Shown here: positions 18,161 through 26,890 of the stretch, one piece after another | How the letters are laid out: every line of letters starts with the position of its first letter | How positions within the stretch are numbered: the stretch's first letter is position 1 | DNA from: Fredinandcohnia onubensis | GTDB taxonomy: Bacteria > Bacillota > Bacilli > Bacillales > Bacillaceae_L | Assembly: GCF_002734215.1 (NCBI RefSeq) | Contig: NZ_NSEB01000004.1 | Location: 653,605-717,604, forward strand | DNA length: 64,000 bases | Direction: 5' to 3' | Notes under the pieces: generated by a model | The model's input: only the letters and a program-made list of their open reading frames with translations | Told to the model about the DNA's origin: nothing | The model's database searches: none | Translations under genes and position numbers: made by a program

Positions 18161-18928
18161 ATGAGTATTGGAATTGTATTAATGGGCCTTTTTGTCGGTT
18201 TTTTGGTCGGACTAACAGGTGTTGGTGGAGCGGCATTGTTAACCCCATTCTTAATCTTAATTGGTATTAATCCACTAATTGCAGTTGGAACAGACTTTGT
18301 CTATAACTCAATTACGAAATTTTTTGGATCTGTACAGCATTTTCGGCAGAAAACAATCAATTTTAAGCTTGTAAAATATTTAGCTATAGGCAGTGTTCCA
18401 AGTGCAATCTTAGCAGTGACTACTTTGCATTTTGTTGGGGGAGATAAACTCCTGCAAGGGGAAATAGTAAAGCATGCGCTTGGATATGTTCTTATGATGG
18501 TTGCCATTGCGACCGTAATAAAAACCTTGTTCAGTTCTCGTTTTACAAGCAGCTCCTATAGTATAAAACCTATTGAAGATAAAGCAAAAGCAACCATTCT
18601 TTTAGGCGCCATCCTTGGTTTTATAGTTGGGTTAACCTCAGTCGGTTCTGGGTCGCTATTTGCCCTTGCTATGCTGTTATTTTATCAATTGCGCACTTCG
18701 GAATTAGTTGGCACCGACATCGCCCATGCGTTTATTTTAGTCACGGTGAGTAGTTTTTTTCACCTAGGTTTTGGAAATGTTGACTTTCTATTGGTTGCAA
18801 ATTTACTTTGTGGTTCGATTCCAGGTGTAATCATTGGAAGTACCCTGTCTGCAAAGGTTCCTATGAAACCATTGCAAACCGTAATTGGTGTCATCATTTT
18901 TATAAGTGGTTTGAAGTTAATTTATTAA
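18161..18928 (+). CDS. TauE/SafE (TSUP) family membrane transporter
   Basis: A membrane protein of 255 residues with about eight hydrophobic segments. It begins SIGIVLMGLFVGFLVGLTGVGG, the glycine-rich TSUP N-terminal repeat, which recurs in the second half as GAILGFIVGLTSVGSGSLF near residue 147. Relatives export sulfite, sulfoacetate or related organosulfur anions; substrate here is unknown. The ATG at 18161 is chosen because TM1 starts at once and GGGAGCGG precedes it; an in-frame start at 18053 would add a hydrophilic stretch untypical of the family. It is divergent from bioY and followed by a terminator. Confidence 0.85.
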   Translation: MSIGIVLMGLFVGFLVGLTGVGGAALLTPFLILIGINPLIAVGTDFVYNSITKFFGSVQHFRQKTINFKLVKYLAIGSVPSAILAVTTLHFVGGDKLLQGEIVKHALGYVLMMVAIATVIKTLFSSRFTSSSYSIKPIEDKAKATILLGAILGFIVGLTSVGSGSLFALAMLLFYQLRTSELVGTDIAHAFILVTVSSFFHLGFGNVDFLLVANLLCGSIPGVIIGSTLSAKVPMKPLQTVIGVIIFISGLKLIY

Positions 18929-18960
18929 CCCAAGAAAGTGAATAAATTGCTAACTATATT

Positions 18961-18991
18961 GCCTTAGTGTAAAATTACACTAAGGCTTTTG
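18961..18991 (+). terminator. Terminator of the TauE/SafE gene
   Basis: Stem GCCTTAGTGTAA / TTACACTAAGGC followed by TTTTGTG. Confidence 0.8.
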
Positions 18992-19036
18992 TGTCTACTA
19001 AAATAAGTAGCGTTACTTTTGAAATAGGTGATTAAC

Positions 19037-19495
19037 ATGGATAAAGAACAATTAACGAAATTGCTTTCTGAAAAATTGAAACTTATCCGGACTGAAAAAG
19101 GATATACACAAGATAAAATGGCAGAAATCTTGGGGATCTCAAAAAAGACGTTGGTGCAAATTGAAAAAGGAAGAATTCAAGCCGGTTGGACATGTGTTGT
19201 CGCTGTTTGCGCATTATTTCGAGATAGTGAAATTATTCAAACGACGTTAGGCGGAGATCCTGTTGATGTCATTGAAATCGTTGGACGAAATGGGATTGAC
19301 CGGGCAAAGGAACGTACATTAGGCGGAAAGCTATGGTGGAAGGACCTTCAGGGGGAAGGGAAGTTTCGTCTTCAACAAAATGTGATTAGCCAGCATTATC
19401 GTATTTTGGACGAAGCTAATTTTCGATGGTATTCTTCGTTCGATAAGGAGGAAGCTTACAATAGACTAGTTGAACTTTCAACTGAAGCCAATTAA
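19037..19495 (+). CDS. XRE-type HTH transcriptional regulator
   Basis: A 152-residue cytosolic DNA-binding protein. Residues 9-65 form an XRE/Cro helix-turn-helix (LKLIRTEKGYTQDKMAEILG then ISKKTLVQIEKGR). The C-terminal half contains LGGKLWWKDLQGEGKFRLQQ and ISQHYRILDEANFRWYSSFD, which I do not recognise as a named sensor domain. The ATG is placed behind AGGTGATTAAC; a GTG nine bases earlier would overlap that site. Targets are unknown; the nearest genes are the TauE/SafE transporter upstream and two mini-genes on the other strand. Confidence 0.8.
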   Translation: MDKEQLTKLLSEKLKLIRTEKGYTQDKMAEILGISKKTLVQIEKGRIQAGWTCVVAVCALFRDSEIIQTTLGGDPVDVIEIVGRNGIDRAKERTLGGKLWWKDLQGEGKFRLQQNVISQHYRILDEANFRWYSSFDKEEAYNRLVELSTEAN

Positions 19496-19497
19496 AA

Positions 19498-19526
19498 ACG
19501 GGGCAAACTACTTAGCCCCATTTTTC
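19498..19526. terminator. Bidirectional terminator of the XRE gene and the 36-codon gene
   Basis: Stem GGGGC / GCCCC with a 10-base loop followed by ATTTTT on the plus strand and GTTTTT on the minus strand. The minus gene's stop codon lies in the loop. Confidence 0.75.
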
Positions 19527-19618
19527 GTTTTCTTTACTGTTTTACTCTTTGAATACGTAGATGAAGTTAAGTTGTTGTTTGCTGCAGCTTCTTCGTTAAG
19601 TCGTTCTTTTTTAGCCAT
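19508..19618 (-). CDS. Unlisted 36-residue basic protein
   Basis: An ATG frame of 36 codons (MAKKERLNEEAAANNNLTSS, ending KTVKKTKNGAK) preceded by a strong GGAGGAAGTTAA ribosome site. The product is lysine-, asparagine- and alanine-rich with no membrane segment. I do not recognise it; the composition recalls small spore-associated peptides, but this is only a resemblance. It lies 22 bp downstream of the 53-codon gene on the same strand, so the two are probably one operon, and its stop codon is inside a terminator hairpin. Confidence 0.65.
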   Translation of the reverse strand: MAKKERLNEEAAANNNLTSSTYSKSKTVKKTKNGAK

Positions 19619-19640
19619 TTAACTTCCTCCATGTCATTCA

Positions 19641-19802
19641 TTAATGGTCGATGGAAAAATCATCGTAGCGTTCATTTAGGTATACATTTTCGCCTGTGGC
19701 GAAATTTATATTTCGAAGATCAAGCTCTGGGTCAAGTTGATTGACAAGCTGTTCTTCTTTGCTTTGTGTTAGTCTAAATAAGTCTCTATCTATGTCTTTC
19801 AT
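19641..19802 (-). CDS. Unlisted 53-residue acidic protein
   Basis: An ATG frame of 53 codons with AGGAGGTAAAAATCA directly upstream. The product begins MKDIDRDLFRLTQSKEEQLV, is acidic and hydrophilic, and ends YLNERYDDFSIDH; no transmembrane segment, cysteine or known motif is visible. It is followed by the 36-codon gene on the same strand. I do not recognise a family and assign no function. Confidence 0.65.
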   Translation of the reverse strand: MKDIDRDLFRLTQSKEEQLVNQLDPELDLRNINFATGENVYLNERYDDFSIDH

Positions 19803-19862
19803 TGATTTTTACCTCCTCGTATTTTATCATGTCCTAAACCAAATAAATTTCATTCTTTTAAA

Positions 19863-19899
19863 TAAAAAAGAACGATAGGCAAATTTTTACCTTCGTTCC
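19863..19899 (-). terminator. Terminator of the 143-codon gene
   Basis: Imperfect stem GAACGATAGG / CCTTCGTTC; on the minus strand it is followed by TTTTTTATT. Confidence 0.65.
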
Positions 19900-19917
19900 A
19901 CAGCAGTCTATTCATTT

Positions 19918-20349
19918 TTACCGCCATCTTAATGCAATTGTTAACTGACTCGATTTAGTGCCAGCTACACTAGCCTCTAAATGAAGATTTAAACCATCAG
20001 GATTAAAGGTCGCTTTAACTTGCGACTTAATTCCTGTTGATTTTAACAATCGATTTACTTCCTTATCATTTGATGCTTGTGCAGCAGCCATTACCTGTTT
20101 TGCAAATTCTTTTGAATCAGCTAATTTAGCAAGCATTATGCTTGCATCCATCATTAGAATTCTCATTTCTTCTGCAGATTCCTTAAATAACGTCGGGTCA
20201 ACTTCCGGTAATTTTCGATAATATGGGGCTGGATAATACGTACTAGGGTCAGGAAACACGGAATGTCTTGTGATGTTAGAATAATATCCTGGATACAAAA
20301 CCGTCCTTGGTGGTCCTTGATTCCCATAGACAAACGGATGATAGTACAA
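19918..20349 (-). CDS. Hypothetical protein with Tyr/Pro-rich N-terminus
   Basis: A 143-residue protein starting at TTG behind AGGGAGG. Residues 1-50 are rich in Tyr, Pro and His (YYHPFVYGNQGPP and PDPSTYYPAPYYRKLP), the middle is helical (EEMRILMMDASIMLAKLADS) and the end is likely beta (VKATFNPDGLNLHLEASVAG). The Tyr/Pro-rich head is reminiscent of spore coat-associated proteins, but I do not recognise the family. It lies between the mini-gene pair and an SDR gene on the same strand, each with separate signals. Confidence 0.7.
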   Translation of the reverse strand: MYYHPFVYGNQGPPRTVLYPGYYSNITRHSVFPDPSTYYPAPYYRKLPEVDPTLFKESAEEMRILMMDASIMLAKLADSKEFAKQVMAAAQASNDKEVNRLLKSTGIKSQVKATFNPDGLNLHLEASVAGTKSSQLTIALRWR

Positions 20350-20430
20350 CTCTAGACCTCCCTTATCAAAATTCCCTTACAATATATGTTAATTTTTTGA
20401 TAAGGTGCTTTTTATCCTTGCCCTCCGGAT

Positions 20431-21285
20431 TTACATGCTTACAATGCCCAACATTTTTAACACAATTCCTTCCCACCTTTTCCAAGGAAGAACATTCTTT
20501 AGAAATATTGAGGAACTTACTCCTTTTCCCACAGGATAGCGAAGTTTGGACAAGGAACCCTTTTGGGCAAGCTTCACAATGAACTGTGCAACCTCAAGCG
20601 GGTCTCCATATGAAGCTTGGCCTTTTTCAAGTCTTGCTAGGATTTTCTTCATCATATGATGATAGGGAGATGTGGGTTGCAATGATTGTTCAGCAATCTT
20701 TGTTCCGCTGCTCCAAATATTCGTTTGGAATGAGCCAGGTTCAATTAGGGCAACGTCTATACCAAAAGGTCTTACTTCTAGCTGTAATGATTCACACCAG
20801 CCTTCTAAGGCGAATTTAGAGGCAACATATGGAGATAGACCTGGAAACCCGATTTTCCCACTGATACTGCTAATATTTATGATTTTTCCCGATCCTTGAT
20901 GTCTCATATATGGAAGAACAAGTTTTGTAACCTCGATTAACCCGAAAAAATTTGTTTCAAATTGGGCTTTGTATTCATTCAGCGAAATTTCTTCGACAAA
21001 CCCGCCTGTTGCAAAACCGGCGTTGTTCAATAGGATATCAATTCTCCCAAGATTATCTAGAGTTCCCCCAAAATCATGTAAGGACTTAGCATCCGTCACA
21101 TCCAATTGACAAAAAAGAAGATTTTCTTCTAAAGTAGAATCATTTAATTTATGAAGTACATTTTTTTTCTTTTCTAAATCTCTCATTGTTGCTACAACAA
21201 AGTAGCCTTTTTTCAGAAACTCGATTGAACTTAAGAGTCCAAATCCACCTGAAGCACCGGTTATGATCACAATGGGTTTTTCCAC
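20431..21285 (-). CDS. Short-chain dehydrogenase/reductase (classical SDR)
   Basis: NAD(P)-dependent oxidoreductase, 284 residues, slightly long for a classical SDR. The cofactor loop TGASGGFG is at residues 9-16, NNAGFATGG near 85, the catalytic Ser in NISSISGKIG near 137 and the YxxxK pair in YVASKFALEGW near 153. The start is GTG behind AAGGAGAGAAAAGC. The substrate is not predictable. It is divergent from dedA, and no terminator was clearly recognised behind it. Confidence 0.87.
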   Translation of the reverse strand: MEKPIVIITGASGGFGLLSSIEFLKKGYFVVATMRDLEKKKNVLHKLNDSTLEENLLFCQLDVTDAKSLHDFGGTLDNLGRIDILLNNAGFATGGFVEEISLNEYKAQFETNFFGLIEVTKLVLPYMRHQGSGKIINISSISGKIGFPGLSPYVASKFALEGWCESLQLEVRPFGIDVALIEPGSFQTNIWSSGTKIAEQSLQPTSPYHHMMKKILARLEKGQASYGDPLEVAQFIVKLAQKGSLSKLRYPVGKGVSSSIFLKNVLPWKRWEGIVLKMLGIVSM

Positions 21286-21400
21286 GCTTTTCTCTCCTTA
21301 ATCCATTTAAAAAGGTTTCTAATATTATCCATTTAATCTTATAATAGAAAGTAGTGAGTATCTACAATTTAATATTTCAACCTGATAAGGCAGGGATAAG

Positions 21401-22003
21401 ATGGATCTAAATGAAATCGTGTCAATTATTCAGGAAAACGGATATATAGGACTTTATTTATGGTTGTGGGTGGGGGCTTTTATCATTCCAATCCCTAATG
21501 AAGTCATTGTTTCAACAATTGGATTTTTTGCTTCAGAGGATGTTTTTGTACCTTGGAGGATTTTTTTAGTTACATATGCAGGTATTCTAACAGCCGTCAC
21601 TACCAGTTATATCTTTGGACGCTTTGCAGGACATGCGATGGTTGTCCTCTTAAATAAACAAAATAAGATGAGAAAAAAGATTGATCGTGGATTATCTCTT
21701 ATTGAAAAATACAATGCGTTTGCGTTGGCTTTTTGTTACTTCGTACCAGGCTTTCGAATTCTATTTCCGTTCTTATTCGGTTTTAGTAAAATATCCTTTT
21801 TTAAATTTGCAACTACCCTTTACACAGCTATATTTGTATGGGTGTCCATTATTTTTTCTGTTGGGTATTTTGCAGGGGAAGAGTTCATAGACGGTTTTAT
21901 TAAATATTACGATATTGTCATTGGTATAGCTGTTGCAGCAATGGTAGTATTTGTATTGGTTAAGATAAAAAAGACGCGAAAACTCCGTAAGCTTTCACAT
22001 TGA
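21401..22003 (+). CDS. DedA family membrane protein
   Basis: A 200-residue membrane protein of the DedA/SNARE-associated group, implicated in flipping undecaprenyl phosphate or phospholipids. Visible are GAFIIPIPNEVIVSTIGFFA near residue 26, TSYIFGRFAGHAMV near 67 and the conserved FVPGFRILFPFLFGFSKISF near 112, with four to five hydrophobic segments. It ends in the basic tail KIKKTRKLRKLSH. It is 14 bp ahead of the sugar dehydrogenase gene on the same strand, a probable two-gene operon. Confidence 0.85.
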   Translation: MDLNEIVSIIQENGYIGLYLWLWVGAFIIPIPNEVIVSTIGFFASEDVFVPWRIFLVTYAGILTAVTTSYIFGRFAGHAMVVLLNKQNKMRKKIDRGLSLIEKYNAFALAFCYFVPGFRILFPFLFGFSKISFFKFATTLYTAIFVWVSIIFSVGYFAGEEFIDGFIKYYDIVIGIAVAAMVVFVLVKIKKTRKLRKLSH

Positions 22004-22017
22004 GAGGATGTCCTAAA

Positions 22018-23076
22018 ATGAAAAAGCTATCTTTAATTCTAGTATTATCTATAATAACTGGTTGTTCAGAGAAACAGCCTCTTGATGAACCTGTAAAGGA
22101 AACTGTTTCAAATCCGACTATTATTGCGACAAACCTCACCATTCCATGGATGATAACCAAAACAGACAGAACCTTCCTTATACCAGAACGTGTTGGGAGG
22201 TTATCAGAAATTGAGGAAGCTACTGGGAAAGTAACGCCACAGCAACTAAACCTTCAAAAAGAAATTGTACACCAAGGGGAGGGCGGCTTTCTTGGATTTA
22301 CGCTTGCACCCGATTATGACTCAAATCAGGCATTTTTGTATCATACATATCTGGAGAACGGAGAAATTTTAAATCGCGTGATTCTTGTCGAAAGAAACGA
22401 TTCAACTTGGGAAGAAAAGTCAGTCTTACTAGAGGGAATCCCTGGTGGAAGAATTCATAATGGAGGTCGAATTAAGATTGGCCCAGATCAAAAACTTTAT
22501 GTTACAGCAGGTGATGCAGGAGTTCCGGAAAACTCTCAAAACAAAACAAGCCTTGCCGGCAAAATCCTTCGAATGAACCTAGATGGCTCTATTCCGAATG
22601 ACAATCCTTTTCCTAACTCCTATGTCTATTCATATGGTCATCGGAACCCTCAAGGGCTTGCATGGAATGAAAAAGGAACATTATACAGCACAGAACATGG
22701 ACAAAGTGCACATGATGAGATTAATCTGATTGAACCGGGTAAAAACTACGGATGGCCTGTTATTGAAGGGGATGAGACTGAGGCTGGTATGATAACACCA
22801 ATTTATCATACAGGCGAGGAAACATGGGCACCTTCTGGCATCGATTATGCAAATGGCAAGCTTTATATCGCCACGTTACGTGGATCGAAAGTGAGAAGCT
22901 ATGATGTTGAGTCAGGTAGAATTGACACGATCCTTGATATCAATAGCCGAATGAGAGACGTGTACATAGAAGATAGCACCCTTTATACCGTTTCAAATAA
23001 CACAGACGGACGCGGGAATCCAAAAGAAGATGATGACAAGCTTCTTTCAATCCAATTATCAGCAATTCGGAAATAA
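22018..23076 (+). CDS. PQQ-dependent aldose sugar dehydrogenase-like lipoprotein
   Basis: A secreted, lipid-anchored protein of 352 residues. The signal peptide ends in the lipobox SIITGC (Cys17). The remainder is the glucose/sorbosone dehydrogenase beta-propeller fold: GEGGFLGFTLAPDY near 80, GGRIHNGGRIKIGPDQKLYV near 140 and YSYGHRNPQGLAWN near 203. Relatives oxidise sugars at the cell surface with PQQ; no PQQ synthesis gene is visible here. The ATG at 22018 is preceded by GAGAGG; a TTG at 22000 would spoil the signal peptide. It follows dedA closely and is followed 21 bp later by the thioesterase gene. Confidence 0.87.
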   Translation: MKKLSLILVLSIITGCSEKQPLDEPVKETVSNPTIIATNLTIPWMITKTDRTFLIPERVGRLSEIEEATGKVTPQQLNLQKEIVHQGEGGFLGFTLAPDYDSNQAFLYHTYLENGEILNRVILVERNDSTWEEKSVLLEGIPGGRIHNGGRIKIGPDQKLYVTAGDAGVPENSQNKTSLAGKILRMNLDGSIPNDNPFPNSYVYSYGHRNPQGLAWNEKGTLYSTEHGQSAHDEINLIEPGKNYGWPVIEGDETEAGMITPIYHTGEETWAPSGIDYANGKLYIATLRGSKVRSYDVESGRIDTILDINSRMRDVYIEDSTLYTVSNNTDGRGNPKEDDDKLLSIQLSAIRK

Positions 23077-23097
23077 ACGAGAACGAGGAGAAGAAGA

Positions 23098-23481
23098 ATG
23101 GTAGAAAATTCGTTAATCAAGACTTTAGGGATTACAATTGAAGAGGTGACACCTGACCGAGTGACAGCGACTATGCCAGTTGATGAACGCACACGTCAGC
23201 CTTTTGGTGTTTTGCATGGTGGGGCATCTGTTGCGTTAGCGGAAACTGTTGCTAGTGTAGGCACATACAATTTAGTAGATCGCGATACTCAAGGCTGTGC
23301 AGGTCTTGAAATTAATGCTAACCATATTCGCGCAAAAAAGGATGGCATCGTAAAAGCAATCGGCACTCCCCTTCATAAAGGAAGAACAACAATGGTCTGG
23401 GATGTAAAAATAGTCGACGAAGAAGATAACCTAATCTGCGTATCACGCTGCACCACAGCAATTATCAACTTGAAAAAATGA
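23098..23481 (+). CDS. yuxO: Hotdog-fold acyl-CoA thioesterase (YuxO/PaaI type)
   Basis: A 127-residue PaaI-like thioesterase. The signature GVLHGGASVALAETVASVGT spans about residues 40-59, with the catalytic Glu47-equivalent in ALAETVAS, and GLEINANHIRAKKDG follows. In B. subtilis the YuxO protein next to the mrp genes is thought to hydrolyse an acyl-CoA, possibly 1,4-dihydroxy-2-naphthoyl-CoA in menaquinone synthesis; that assignment is from position and family. ATG follows GAGGAGAAGA. The comA gene that neighbours yuxO in B. subtilis is absent here; it faces the mrp operon end to end. Confidence 0.85.
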   Translation: MVENSLIKTLGITIEEVTPDRVTATMPVDERTRQPFGVLHGGASVALAETVASVGTYNLVDRDTQGCAGLEINANHIRAKKDGIVKAIGTPLHKGRTTMVWDVKIVDEEDNLICVSRCTTAIINLKK

Positions 23482-23487
23482 AGCCCG

Positions 23488-23521
23488 AAAAAGCGAGGAC
23501 CCCAGGTGTCCTCGCTTTACT
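23488..23521. terminator. Bidirectional terminator between yuxO and mrpG
   Basis: Stem AAAGCGAGGAC / GTCCTCGCTTT with a CCCAGGT loop; T-rich on both strands. Confidence 0.85.
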
Positions 23522-23899
23522 TTATTGACTAACTTTTTCTTTTTCTTTTACCTTTGAATGGTGTGCCTTATCTTTTAAGTCATCTTGGGAGCTTTTTTCC
23601 CAAAGTGGAACCTTTGTATTATAGGCAGCGCGGCTTATCAAATGTCCGGCAACTGGTGATGTCAGAAAGAGAAAGACGAATCCCAGAATCAACCTCGCAT
23701 TCATATAGCCTTCAATGAGCCAGAAGTATAGAAACGTTCCAAGTAATATCGAAAGAACCCCTAGTGTCCCACTTTTAGATACTGCATGGTTTCTTGTGTA
23801 CACATCTGGTAAACGGAGAATTCCAATCGCACTTAATATGCTTAAAAGTGCTCCGAATAAAATAATGACTGCGAACAAAATTTTAAGCGTCTCGGTCAT
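23522..23899 (-). CDS. mrpG: Na+/H+ antiporter subunit MrpG
   Basis: The last gene of the mrp operon, a small membrane subunit of 125 residues with three hydrophobic segments and the conserved AIGILRLPDVYTRNHAVSKS region, followed by TSPVAGHLISRAAYNTKVPL and a charged tail. ATG at 23899 is taken as the start by comparison with known MrpG; TTG two codons upstream has slightly better spacing to AAAGGAG. It overlaps the mrpF end by 17 bp. Confidence 0.92.
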   Translation of the reverse strand: MTETLKILFAVIILFGALLSILSAIGILRLPDVYTRNHAVSKSGTLGVLSILLGTFLYFWLIEGYMNARLILGFVFLFLTSPVAGHLISRAAYNTKVPLWEKSSQDDLKDKAHHSKVKEKEKVSQ

Positions 23900-24167
23900 G
23901 TTCAATTACGACTCCTTTCTCAAGGAACTTCGAAAAGGCTACCGTGCCAACAAATGCTACAATCGCAATCAGTAAGATGACCTCAAGGAATGAATTTGAG
24001 CGCAGAATGACTGAAATAATCGCGGTAATTCCAACTAAATTGACTCCAATTGCATCGAGTGCAATGACCTTGTCAGAAATCGAAGGTCCCTTAATTACAC
24101 GGTATAAATAAGCAATCGTTGAAACCGATAAGCAGACAAGTGCAATATTAAGTATAATCTCAAACAT
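23883..24167 (-). CDS. mrpF: Na+/H+ antiporter subunit MrpF
   Basis: A 94-residue subunit with three hydrophobic segments and the family sequence YRVIKGPSISDKVIALDAIG near residues 22-41. Its ATG overlaps the mrpE stop by one base (TAATG), which implies coupled translation. In B. subtilis MrpF is also linked to bile salt (cholate) efflux. Confidence 0.93.
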   Translation of the reverse strand: MFEIILNIALVCLSVSTIAYLYRVIKGPSISDKVIALDAIGVNLVGITAIISVILRSNSFLEVILLIAIVAFVGTVAFSKFLEKGVVIEHDRDA

Positions 24168-24643
24168 TATCGGCTCACCTCCATAATTGCTTTTTCAAAT
24201 GTACTTTTAATTGAATCGATTGCTTCGTCCACATCTTGTAAATCCATGGCGTGAACATAGATTAATTTTTTATCATCTGAAATATCCATTACCAATGTAC
24301 CGGGAGTCAGCGTAATTAAATTTGAAAGCACCATGATTTCCCAGTCTTTTTTGACTTCGATAGGTAATGCAAAAATCCCAGGTTTGATATCAAGCTTTGG
24401 TTTTACAACTACCTTCATAATGGCATAATTTGATAGAATCAACTCTCTAAAGAAAATGATGATGAGTTTCATTACTGCCCACACATTATTTAGATAAAAC
24501 CTGTGTGAGAAGGAACGACGTAAAATAAAGATTAGAAAAAGACCAATCAAATATCCGCCAAAAAAGGCTCCAAAGTCATAAGAATTCGAAATAAACATCC
24601 ATGAAACGGCAATAAAAATATTTAATACCAATTGCAACAACAT
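24167..24643 (-). CDS. mrpE: Na+/H+ antiporter subunit MrpE
   Basis: A 158-residue membrane subunit, the same length as in B. subtilis. The ATG follows AAAGGAGTAGATATT five bases after the mrpD stop; a longer frame upstream reads over mrpD and is rejected. Typical features are FLIFILRRSFSHRFY, KLIIIFFRELILSNY near 65 and LSNLITLTPGTLVMDISDDK near 105. Confidence 0.93.
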   Translation of the reverse strand: MLLQLVLNIFIAVSWMFISNSYDFGAFFGGYLIGLFLIFILRRSFSHRFYLNNVWAVMKLIIIFFRELILSNYAIMKVVVKPKLDIKPGIFALPIEVKKDWEIMVLSNLITLTPGTLVMDISDDKKLIYVHAMDLQDVDEAIDSIKSTFEKAIMEVSR

Positions 24644-24648
24644 AATAT

Positions 24649-26130
24649 CTACTCCTTTAAGACAGCTTGGACATAGATGGATGGGTCCGTTAAATCTTGA
24701 GCTGCTTGCGAGATATACGGATAGAACCATTCAGCACCAAATCCAAGTGCAATTGAGAGTGAAAGTAGAAGAGTGATTGGAAATAATAGTCCTTTTGTTG
24801 TTCCTTTTTCTTCTTCTTTCCTAAGCTTTGCTTCACCCCAGAAACCGTTAATGAAGATTTTCATTACCGAATAGAGGACTAGAAGACTTGAAATTAAAAT
24901 TGCCGCAACCAGTGCATAATGCTCAGCAGCAAGGCTTCCTTTAACAATTAGAAGTTTGCCGATGAAACCACTAAATGGAGGGATACCTGCAAGTGAAATG
25001 GTTGCAATGAAGAACATCCAGCCTAAATATGGATGATGGTTGATTAAACCGCCCATTTTCTTCAAATTGCTTGTCCCCGTTATGACAATCATCGCCCCAA
25101 CTAATAGGAAGAGGGCAGCTTTGATAATCATGTCATGAATTAAATAGTAAATCGACCCAGTAAGTGATGTCGGTGTTAATGTTGCAACACCTACCAAAAT
25201 TACACCTACTGCGGTTAGAATATTGTAAATAATAATTTGTTTAACATCCCAGTATGCAACAGCTCCAATTACACCTACTAGAATTGTAAACCCTGCAAGG
25301 ATTCCGATTAAGGTATGAGTAAAACCTGTATCGTGATAGAAAATAATCGTAAACGTTCGAATGATTGAATATACTCCAACCTTTGTTAATAACGCTCCAA
25401 ATAGAGCTGTTATCGGTGTTGGTGGAGCATTATAAGAACCAGGCAACCAGAAAAATAGCGGGAAGATTGCACCTTTCAACCCGAACACGACTAAAAATAG
25501 GATTGAGATAACAGTCACAATACCTGGTTGTCCAAGTTCACTAATTTTTGCTGATAAATCTGCCATATTAACTGTTCCTGTTACTGCGTATAAATAGGCA
25601 ACGGCAATAACAAAAAGGGCAGATGAGATCACGTTTACCAAGATGTATTTAATTGATTCACGTAATTGTGGCTTTGTCCCACCATGAACAATTAGGACAT
25701 AAGAAGCCATTAGCATGACCTCGAAAAATACGAAGAGGTTGAAAAGATCCCCTGTTAAGAATGCACCTAATACCCCAACCATTAGGAATTGTACTGCCGC
25801 ATAGTAGAAGAAAGCTTCTCTTTCTTTCCCGATATTCTTGAATGAATAGATTGTACACGCTAAGACTACAATACTGCCTGTAGTAACAAGTAATGAAGCA
25901 AGCATATCGGCTACTAGTACAATTCCGAAAGGAGCGTCCCAGTCACCGAGGTTAAGAGTTTGAATCCCATTATGATAGACCTGATTAACAAGGCTTAATG
26001 ACACAAGGACAGTTAGGATTGTTGAGATTAAGCTGATAACTCTTGATGCTTTCGTATATTTATTTACAAAGATAAGTATGATTCCCGTCATGAGAGGAAT
26101 CAATATTGGAAGGATTACAAAATTATTCAT
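24649..26130 (-). CDS. mrpD: Na+/H+ antiporter subunit MrpD
   Basis: A 493-residue subunit homologous to the proton-channel subunits of complex I (NuoM/N type), the same length as in B. subtilis, with about fourteen membrane segments. The conserved Glu of TM5 is in [15 protein letters not shown] near 132, and the lysine-bearing helix [20 protein letters not shown] lies near 220. Start at ATG 26130, eleven bases behind AAGGGG; ATG at 26139 would be too close. It overlaps mrpC by 8 bp. Confidence 0.95.
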   Translation of the reverse strand: MNNFVILPILIPLMTGIILIFVNKYTKASRVISLISTILTVLVSLSLVNQVYHNGIQTLNLGDWDAPFGIVLVADMLASLLVTTGSIVVLACTIYSFKNIGKEREAFFYYAAVQFLMVGVLGAFLTGDLFNLFVFFEVMLMASYVLIVHGGTKPQLRESIKYILVNVISSALFVIAVAYLYAVTGTVNMADLSAKISELGQPGIVTVISILFLVVFGLKGAIFPLFFWLPGSYNAPPTPITALFGALLTKVGVYSIIRTFTIIFYHDTGFTHTLIGILAGFTILVGVIGAVAYWDVKQIIIYNILTAVGVILVGVATLTPTSLTGSIYYLIHDMIIKAALFLLVGAMIVITGTSNLKKMGGLINHHPYLGWMFFIATISLAGIPPFSGFIGKLLIVKGSLAAEHYALVAAILISSLLVLYSVMKIFINGFWGEAKLRKEEEKGTTKGLLFPITLLLSLSIALGFGAEWFYPYISQAAQDLTDPSIYVQAVLKE

Positions 26131-26464
26131 CGCTATCATTTCCCCTTAATTTATCCATGTTATCCGTTCCAAGCTCTTGATAGGAGCGATACGCAAGCAC
26201 TAGAATAAACGATGTTACCCCAAAGCTAATTACGATCGCAGTTAAAATAAGGGCTTGTGGAAGTGGATCAACATATGCCTTCGTACCCTCTACTAAAATA
26301 GGAGCAGCTCCATGCTTTAACCCACCCATCGTTAAAATCAATAAATGGGCACCATGACTTAGCAAACCTGTCCCAATAATGACACGAATTAGACTTTTTG
26401 AAAGCATCATATATGTCGCTGCCGTAAACAAAATACCGATAACAATAGCCATTAAAATCTCCAT
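26123..26464 (-). CDS. mrpC: Na+/H+ antiporter subunit MrpC
   Basis: A 113-residue NuoK-like subunit with three membrane segments, the same length as in B. subtilis. Conserved stretches are [20 protein letters not shown] and [20 protein letters not shown]. It is separated from mrpB by 3 bp and overlaps mrpD. Confidence 0.95.
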   Translation of the reverse strand: MEILMAIVIGILFTAATYMMLSKSLIRVIIGTGLLSHGAHLLILTMGGLKHGAAPILVEGTKAYVDPLPQALILTAIVISFGVTSFILVLAYRSYQELGTDNMDKLRGNDSDE

Positions 26465-26467
26465 AAA

Positions 26468-26890
26468 TCATTCATCCTCCCCGATTGTTTGGATAATGGT
26501 CATGGTTACTCCTACAACAACTAAATAAACACCGGTATCGAATAATACAGCAGTGGCAAGTTCTGTTTTCCCGAAAATTGGTAAATTAAAGTAACCAAAT
26601 GTATGGGATAAGAAGGGTACATCGAAAAAGAATGAACCCATTGCAGTTAAAGTTGCAATTAATAACCCGAGAGCCGCTACCTTTTTAAAGTCAAAAGGTA
26701 AGGCTTTTTTTACTGTTTTCATATCGAATGCTAAAAGGAGAAGGACGATTGCTGCAGCTGAAATCAGTCCACCGATAAATCCTCCTCCTGGAGTATTATG
26801 ACCTGCAAAAAAGAGATTCAAGGAATAGGCAAGAATAATGAAAACAGTTATCTTTGTTGCTGTTTGTAGGATTAAATCATTTGTTTTCAT
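26468..26890 (-). CDS. mrpB: Na+/H+ antiporter subunit MrpB
   Basis: A 140-residue subunit with four membrane segments, containing the family sequence GHNTPGGGFIGGLISAAAIV at about 30-49. It overlaps the mrpA stop by 4 bp (ATGA-type coupling) and precedes mrpC. Confidence 0.95.
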   Translation of the reverse strand: MKTNDLILQTATKITVFIILAYSLNLFFAGHNTPGGGFIGGLISAAAIVLLLLAFDMKTVKKALPFDFKKVAALGLLIATLTAMGSFFFDVPFLSHTFGYFNLPIFGKTELATAVLFDTGVYLVVVGVTMTIIQTIGEDE

